A stretch of DNA of 64,000 nucleotides from Misgurnus anguillicaudatus (taxonomy: Eukaryota; Chordata; Actinopteri; Cypriniformes; Cobitidae). Location of the stretch: positions 48,260,001 through 48,324,000 of the forward strand of contig NC_073358.2 of the NCBI RefSeq assembly GCF_027580225.2, given 5' to 3'. The notes beneath the pieces were generated by a model. That model ran no database searches. It was not told the origin of the DNA and worked only from the letters and a program-made list of their open reading frames with translations. Of the stretch, positions 58,041-64,000 are shown piece by piece. The translations under genes were made by a program, and so were the position numbers. How positions within the stretch are numbered: position 1 is the first letter of the stretch; each line of letters begins with the position of its first letter.

Positions 58041-58910
58041 CGGCACGTTTAATCATCAACAACTCCACTTCAGATATTATATTGTCTGCATTCTTTGCAA
58101 ATTAAAAGTCTCTCTAATGAAATCAGGCAGTAAAAGCCAAATTTTCACACCTTATATGAGAAATCAGAACTGTGCAACATCAAACTTGTGTCAAACTAAT
58201 ACCAGCATAAGCTTGCTTAAATCAAAAATAGCCAAGGTGTTACCTTGTGTTATTAGGAGGTGCATCTAACAGCGCTCAGCGAAGCACCAATTACTAATGT
58301 AGGCTGCAAAAAGCAGACAAAGTGTGTCCATTAACTGCTTACATATGTCTGTTTAATTCTATGAGACGGCAAGAGCTCATTAGCATTAGCTGCTGAAAAA
58401 ACTTTTAATATACAATGCGACACCTGAGAACACGGATGTGTTTCCCTGGAGAGAAAACAACTTACAAATGCTGGATGCAAATGCAAGAAACATGGCAGAT
58501 TGTTTATCAAAACATTAGGAAAGAAAACACTGGTCACAAAAACAATTTCTGACAAAGTGAGAATATATTGTGCTTTCACAACACGTTCTCACTCCTTACT
58601 CGTCACATATTGGAGTTTGGTCAGCGCCCCTCTGCGTCTCTTTTTGATGCACAGGGTACCCCTCTAGCCACATTTTTCGATGTGCAGCGTATGAGGCTTT
58701 CAGTGTTAGTAGCAATATATAAAAAAGTAAAAGTAAAAGTTTAGTGTTCGAAATAATGTACGTTTTGGCCAAAAAGTCCATTGTGAAACTAAAATACATT
58801 GATTTACAATTAAATTGTGGTACAGTAATTTCCTTTTCTGATGAACACAAAATAAGATATTTTGATAAATGATGGTAAGCACACAGCTGCTGTAACAACT
58901 GACTTCCATA
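58041..58910. other. Single-copy stretch, candidate conserved element 58040-58400
   Basis: CACCAATTACTAATGTAGGC and CTCATTAGCATTAGCTGCTG lie in non-repetitive sequence. No exon support. Confidence 0.25.
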
Positions 58911-59620
58911 CATGGTTCCCACACCTTACTTAACTTAAATTCAAGGACCTTTCAAGGACTTTCCAGATCCAATACCCTCAAATTCAAGGAATAAATGTGG
59001 GGATACATTTTAAGTGAGAGCAAGGTTAAATTGTGTTACCTTTTAAGATACATTGTTACAGTTCCCTTTTGAGGGAACTCGCACTGTGTCACTACGGTGG
59101 GGAGCCTTCATGGGTAAGTGCGTCTGAATGTGTATATCAAATTCATCCAATGATAAGGCTTAACCACAATGACAGGGGGACGCGGGAGCCAGGAATTATA
59201 TCGGTATCTGAAATATTGCCAAAGACGGCATTACATGGATGCATGAAGTATGACAAGGGAGACGCAGCGTCTCGTTCCCTTCTCATGAAACAACAGTTAC
59301 ATATGTAACCTGAGACGTTTTCATGTCAAACACAACTATGCAAAAAGCATTTTGGTATGAATCAACATTCGCTTATATATACAGAAGATATAAGCATTTA
59401 AAGCCAACAGTTTAGCACGTGTGCTTAAAAAGTCTAGAATTTTTATGATATTATCCTACACTACACAGAGAATAATATGGATTTTTTGCATAAAATAGAT
59501 TCAAGCACTTTCAATGGCCTGTATCTATGTATGTATATTTTCAAAAGCTTCCCAGGGACTTTAATTATTTCCTCCAGATTCACAAACTTTCAAGGATTTC
59601 AAGGACCCGTGGGAACCCTG
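58911..59620. mobile_element. hAT-type element K, copy 3 (710 bp, complete)
   Basis: Left CATGGTTCCCACACCTTAC and right CCCGTGGGAACCCTG. TCCATA immediately precedes the left end (58905-58910) and follows the right end (59621-59626), consistent with a target duplication of at least six bases. It carries the nested element 59055-59310. Confidence 0.88.
59055..59310 (+). repeat. Nested element inside K, copy 3
   Basis: GTTACAGTTCCCTTTTGAGG start and CAACAGTTACATATGTAAC end. Collinear with the copies at 20707 and 52481. Confidence 0.8.
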
Positions 59621-59626
59621 TCCATA

Positions 59627-60401
59627 GTAGGAAAAACAAATACAAAGAAATTCAATGGGTACTGTCAAGTGTGTGCTTACCATCATTTATCAAAATATCT
59701 TCATTATCATTTATCACAATACTTACATAAAATTGTTTTCCTACATGAGGATGAAAAATAGTTGAACGATCCCTTTAATAACAAGTTGGAAATCATGACA
59801 GAAATTTATTTTTGGAGTGAACTAACTTGTTCCGGTTTTGTATTTGTTACAATTACTTTTTTTATTTTACTGATGGAAACATTGGTTATCATGGCACATT
59901 TTTGTAGAGCAGATTATTATATGCATTGCCCTGGAAATAAAACAAAATCTGGAAATGGCGTACAGGTGGGAATGCTATGACAACACTAGCCAGCTACAGT
60001 AGTTTACTCGCGGCATGGAGCAAATAGTCAATTAGCAATGAATATTAAGATGACAGCGACATGTTTAATGCTGTTTTCAGTGCTCTCAGATGAACTGAAA
60101 ATGAGCCATGTTTGAATTTAAAACCCATTAAGCGAGTGACAACAGCTGAGGGCAGCGAGACATTGGACGAGCTGAGCTAAGCTCAGGGCAGAGTCATTTC
60201 GCACCAGTCTTACCATTATGATCCGACAGCTGACTTGTTTAATCACATTGGATTGTATTTTATGATTCGCAATATTACTGGATAGTAAAATTAAATCACA
60301 ATGGGAAATCAGGTTTATTGGCCAAATAAGAAATTGGACTTGCTCCAAAAACCACTTGCACCAATCACTTACATGCAATACAATATAGTATTCAGTTTTC
60401 C
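59627..60401. other. No gene recognised
   Basis: Single-copy sequence without exon signals. Confidence 0.45.
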
Positions 60402-60476
60402 TGTTGCTTAGTTGGTAGAGCTTGAATTTGCATTGCAAAGGTCATGGGTTCGACCCCAGGGAACACACATACTGAT
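60402..60476 (+). repeat. tRNA-derived SINE head, 3' truncated
   Basis: The A box TTAGTTGGTAGAGC and B box GGGTTCGACCCC are well preserved and correctly spaced. CAGGGAACACACATACTGAT follows. The sequence then changes at 60477 to the end of element I, so the SINE body is cut there. Confidence 0.85.
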
Positions 60477-60700
60477 CAGGGCCGCGTTTCCCGATAACGT
60501 TGTCTCTTAGCGCGCAACGAAGACTCTTAAATTTAAACCTTAACTACAGGAATAGCTTTTGTAGGCGTGTTTCCTGAACTATACATGATTATCAGTCATG
60601 TGACCTTATACTTTTTCCAGTTGACTGCCGCCATCTTGAGTACCTACCGAGTACTGTCTATAGCTAGCTTGCTACGATGTTACGATGGCACATATCTTAT
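60477..60700 (-). mobile_element. DNA transposon I, terminal copy
   Basis: CAGGGCCGCGTTTCCCGATA with ACGTT matches the complement of 11440-11473 (CAGGGCTGGGTTTCCCGATA). The opposite end is not recognisable, so the right limit is arbitrary. Confidence 0.6.
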
Positions 60701-61794
60701 TTTCTAGTTTTCAGTTTGTATATTCTATGCATTAGATTCATATAGCCAAAAATATGATGCATTTACATGTCAGAAAAATGAGCCCATGTGTCTCGTGTCT
60801 TAGTCATCTCCACTGTTATTTTTATAATCAAAAACAGCTAAAATGAAAAAAAAATGTAAATATATGATGAACATAACAATAAAAAACTTACTTTATCCGA
60901 GCGCAGCTCCACAGTCTGGTGCAACTCTGCGATGCGATTTCATTTTTATACCAACTTTATATCACCTTTTCCAAAACACTCAACACAAAAAAAGTCATCT
61001 GCAGTCGACGATCCACAGTGGAGATTATATCTAACCTCTGGAGAGGTTTCTCAGCGGCTCTGTCAGAGGCTAGCCGGCCCGCTATGCTACCAAAACAAAA
61101 CATTTGGGTGCGCAGATGGTGCACGCATGTCTCTGCATGTGTAAGCGCAGATTTGCGCAAAAGTACCTTTTACTGACCTAGGTTGAATCCTTGTAATCGT
61201 TTCTTGACTGGTTACTACCCCCATCAATCAAACCTTTGCTGGATAGGTAATGGCTGGCTTTATTTTGGCTTCATCTAGTAAAAAGCGAAGGTGCGCAAAA
61301 TGACACCTCGCTTACCCAATGTGCGCTTCCAGGACATTTTAAGTTCTCAAACCTTATCTGATTGGACAAACAGAAAATAATGCGGAATATTTATCGGAAC
61401 AGTTTAACGAAGCAGAAAGAGATGTATTTCCAGGGATCATGAAACACATGTAAACAAAGGAGTATCTTGCGGAGTTGTTTTGGATTAAAATGTGGGATGC
61501 ATTTTGAAGAGTGGACCCTTACGTTACAATGTATGTTGAAGTTTTTTAAATATGTCAGAAATGATTAGAACCATATTGCCAGATATGTGAGTATCGATAT
61601 TTATATTAATATGCGCTCTGTCTGCATTTAATTTAATCCTTTTCAATCCAGTTTATTGATGGCAAAACAAGCTCAGAACATGAATCTTGAGTGTTTTAGC
61701 TTTTAAATAATGCAAAGTTTATGATTAATGATTGAATATTTGATGTAAAACAAAGTTCAGAAACACATAGACTGACGTATCGGTCTTGCCAAAT
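60701..61794. other. No gene recognised
   Basis: 60895-61180 has overlapping short frames on both strands and more even composition, but no family similarity or splice logic. Confidence 0.35.
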
Positions 61795-61850
61795 TAAATA
61801 TTAGCCACTTCGTAAAATACGTATGAATTGTCATAAGATAGCATTGTGGT
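61795..61850. repeat. Interspersed repeat G fragment
   Basis: ATTAGCCACTTCGTAAAATA and CGTATGAATTGTCATAAGAT match 45270-45310. Confidence 0.6.
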
Positions 61851-62846
61851 TTCCAAGAACCTCTGTATTGTCTTTAGAAGAGCGGGCATGCCAAATTTAG
61901 TCTGGCAGAAGCTCCAGAACGGCTAACACTGCTTACAGCAGCTTAAAAATAAAGCATTTATCCAGTGTGTAATGCAATATAATACACGGCAGACACAGAG
62001 TCTGTTATCTTTTGTGTTCTGTTTCAATGGTGCAGTACTAATGAGAGCGGCTGCTACTGGCAAGAGTCTGTTTTTATGTTGGGAAGTGTTTGATTTAATA
62101 GGGCAAATACATGTCAGGCATTTTAAATCTGCTGTCTTGGACAAACTTTGGCTTTAGACCTTCTGCCTCTTCTCCTACATCTTATGGCCGGTGCATCGTA
62201 TTGCACATCGACGGTTATTTTATTGTTACAGGTCGATGTATCTTAGTAGGCGTTCTTGCCCTACTTCAGATGATGTGTTTGGTTGAGTAACAGCTTTTGA
62301 AAATCTGATCACAAATGAGATGCGGTGCCAGCAACCTGATGCTATTTCTTAGACAAGGTGCTAAAAATTTACATTTTGCATAGGAGCAGAGTTTGTGTAT
62401 TAAGTGCAGCAGTACGTAATACATCATACCATGAACAAGATGAACGATTATCAGTGCCTGAATCAAACTCCATCCCGCAAGCCGATAATTTATGGCGCGT
62501 TTCTCTATGCATCATTTTTTAATTATATCCCATATGGGGAGAGACTAATCATAAAGAACGGTGAAATTGCTTTAATAACATTAACTTCTCCCTCTCGGCT
62601 ACACGTGACTACAGTATCACAGAGGAGACGGATCACGTGACCATTTCTTCACTCTCATTGGTTGCTGCCTAACAACCCAGCACATTTGCATAACCCTATC
62701 TGTTTAACTTTACATAAGTCAAAGGATAAGCCCTAATTGTATGCTATTTGTCTGTAAAACACGAAATGTAAATAATTGATTGTTTTTAGCCAAGGTTTAT
62801 AAATCTCTATAAATCTTGCATGAAAATATTTGCGTCAGGCTAGTAG
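61851..62846. other. No gene recognised
   Basis: Single-copy in this window. CACGTGAC occurs at about 62603 and 62633, otherwise unremarkable. Confidence 0.4.
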
Positions 62847-63085
62847 TGTTGGGCGATATGCCTCATTATTGATCGTCCTATTGTCAGCCTGTGAGATCTC
62901 CGATAAACGATAGTATCGGGGGGTGGGGCAATAGCATACTAATTTTTTTATTTGTTTATTTTTATTACATAGTTATTACTATGATGATAATTATAATAAC
63001 TATTGCCAACTATCGTCATGAAAGCCCGCTATCGGCCATATGTCTGACTATCGTCGATACACGATACAATCGCCTATACTATTGG
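62847..63085. mobile_element. Possible hAT-type element with GGGCGATAT ends
   Basis: TAGTGTTGGGCGATATGCC at left and ACGATACAATCGCCTATACT at right are weak inverted repeats. The interior repeats ACTATCGT/GATAGT motifs. No target duplication was found. Confidence 0.45.
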
Positions 63086-63139
63086 CACAACTTCACAGGT
63101 TACAACTTCACTAATCTTGCAGAAATTTGTAACAATTTT

Positions 63140-63346
63140 ACTACGTGGCTAATTTATATCAATTTGTACAAAGTGAATTATGCGAAAGAAGTACGATTAA
63201 AAAGCAATAATGACACCTCACACCAACCCCACATAACTGGTGTGAAAGTAGATTGTACGAAAACGTACAAATGAAATCGTACAAATTCATACGAAGTAGC
63301 CTCTTTGTAAAGTAGCTACAAATTGTCACAAAATTGTGTCTAATTC
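63140..63346. repeat. Interspersed repeat G, longer copy
   Basis: CTACGTGGCTAATTTATATC, GATTGTACGAAAACGTACAA and ATTCATACGAAGTAGCCTC are recurrent in the G fragments. It is interrupted on the right by the Harbinger-like element 63350-63632. Confidence 0.55.
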
Positions 63347-63635
63347 TAATGCGACATACACACCAAACGTGAGTTCAACGATTTGTGCAGGTAGATTACA
63401 TACAAAGTCAATGCAAAGACGTGATCAAAATGACGCAATATGGGTGATGCGTTTGCGCAAAATTTGCGAAAAGTGATTACCGCGAGTAATCATGCGCTAT
63501 TCACCTCAAACGAGTCTTCGCCCAAATAAAAAATATTCTACTCGAGCGAAAAATTCGCATGACACGAAGTTAAATCCCGCAAGTAATCTAGAGCGAGTAA
63601 TGCGATGCCCTGCGTTTGGTGTGTACGTAGCATAA
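63347..63635. repeat. TAA target duplication around element F
   Basis: TAA at 63347-63349 and 63633-63635. Confidence 0.85.
63350..63632. mobile_element. Harbinger-like MITE F, copy 2 (283 bp)
   Basis: TGCGACATACACACCAAACG and CGTTTGGTGTGTACGTAGCA ends with TAA duplications. Collinear with 16624-16895. Confidence 0.9.
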
Positions 63636-63696
63636 GTAGACTATATTTATAGTGCTTGTGTGTTGTTTTTGGTCAATTATAAGGTCTACTATTCGG

Positions 63697-64000
63697 TAGG
63701 GCTGTGCAAAAATATAGATACAGCTAACTATCGTGATACATTTTTCCACATTAGTGTATTGATATTTCAATCTCTACTATCGATATTTTAAAAACCCCAT
63801 GGAATCCTTCTGTATGCGTCAAACAACCTGCTGTAGTTGTCACTGTCCAGTTGTCTGTCATATACTGCCATTCGGCCAATGTCTCATAAGTTAGCGGGAG
63901 TGAGAAAATGGCAGAAAATTCAAAGCCAACGTGTGGAGGCACTTTGGCTTAAAAAAAGTAAAAAAAATCAGCTCTATTTTTTACATTTTGGATTAAAAAA
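63697..64000 (+). mobile_element. hAT element, left end, truncated by the window edge
   Basis: TAGGGCTGTGCAAAAATATA begins the element, followed by AACTATCGTGATACATTTTT, a known hAT end style. A transposase start lies at 63908. The element continues beyond the window. Confidence 0.7.
63908..63978 (+). pseudogene. hAT transposase N-terminus (BED finger start), frameshifted
   Basis: ATG at 63908 opens MAENSKPTCGGTLA and then stops. In the next frame, from about 63928, the sequence reads NVWRHFGLKK (codons to about 63957). V-W-x-H/Y-F-G-x-K-x is the characteristic beginning of the BED zinc finger in hAT transposases. The start and the motif are therefore out of register by one base, and the second frame closes at TAA (about 63992-63994) before any zinc-finger cysteine. 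This is a decayed copy, or a copy whose indel could be a sequencing error. It lies 210 bp inside a hAT end, as expected for a transposase gene. Confidence 0.6.

Noticed and set aside
60408..60470. Possible tRNA gene
   Set aside because: A and B boxes are present, but the rest does not fold into a tRNA cloverleaf and matches the SINE head seen elsewhere.

Overview
This window reads as vertebrate nuclear DNA, most likely from a cypriniform (carp, minnow or loach type) fish. The basis is AT-rich, CpG-poor sequence with long microsatellites, tRNA-derived SINEs carrying the fish-type 3' tail (TTTGGATAAAAGC), and very many short DNA transposons: hAT with 8-bp target duplications, TTAA-target palindromes and Harbinger-like MITEs with TAA/TTA duplications. 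I see no prokaryotic gene organisation, no viral genes and no CRISPR. The species call rests on remembered repeat character, not on a search.

The one convincing host-gene signal is near the left end. A CpG-rich block at about 2.88-3.40 kb looks like a promoter and first exon. Its leader carries two short uORFs, then an ATG at 3379 with seven codons and a canonical GTAAGT donor at 3401. I cannot name the gene. No later exon was recognised, so 3.4-64 kb is either a very long first intron or intronic plus intergenic sequence. Several non-repetitive blocks with homeodomain-like TAATTA motifs (17.4-18.0, 23.8-24.1, 28.8-29.0, 32.3-33.0, 36.7-37.0, 41.0-41.5 and 58.0-58.4 kb) are candidates for conserved regulatory elements, inferred from composition only.

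Most of the rest is mobile-element strata. Precisely delimited hAT copies with target duplications lie at 6696-7097, 9489-10186, 38408-38701, 43808-44096, 46003-46457 and 57263-57803. TTAA-target elements lie at 6319-7252, 12430-13137, 23244-23519, 27344-27686, 29233-31699, 31018-31497, 39238-39733 and 55037-55951. Harbinger-like elements lie at 16624-16895, 29726-30115 and 63350-63632. Many are nested, up to three deep (22.8-23.6 and 29.2-31.7 kb), and several families occur two or three times, so relative insertion order can be read inside the window.

Two large tandem arrays stand out. A 41-bp-unit minisatellite with KpnI-like GGTACC centres and a duplicated ~719-bp higher-order unit lies at 24.38-26.21 kb. 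A 2.1-kb CTAT/CCATCTAC array with 20-bp, 143-bp and ~411-bp higher-order structure lies at 33.3-35.5 kb. Long open frames across them are repeat artefacts. The only recognisable protein remnants are fragments of hAT transposases at 13.4 kb, 30.8 kb (weak) and 63.9 kb.
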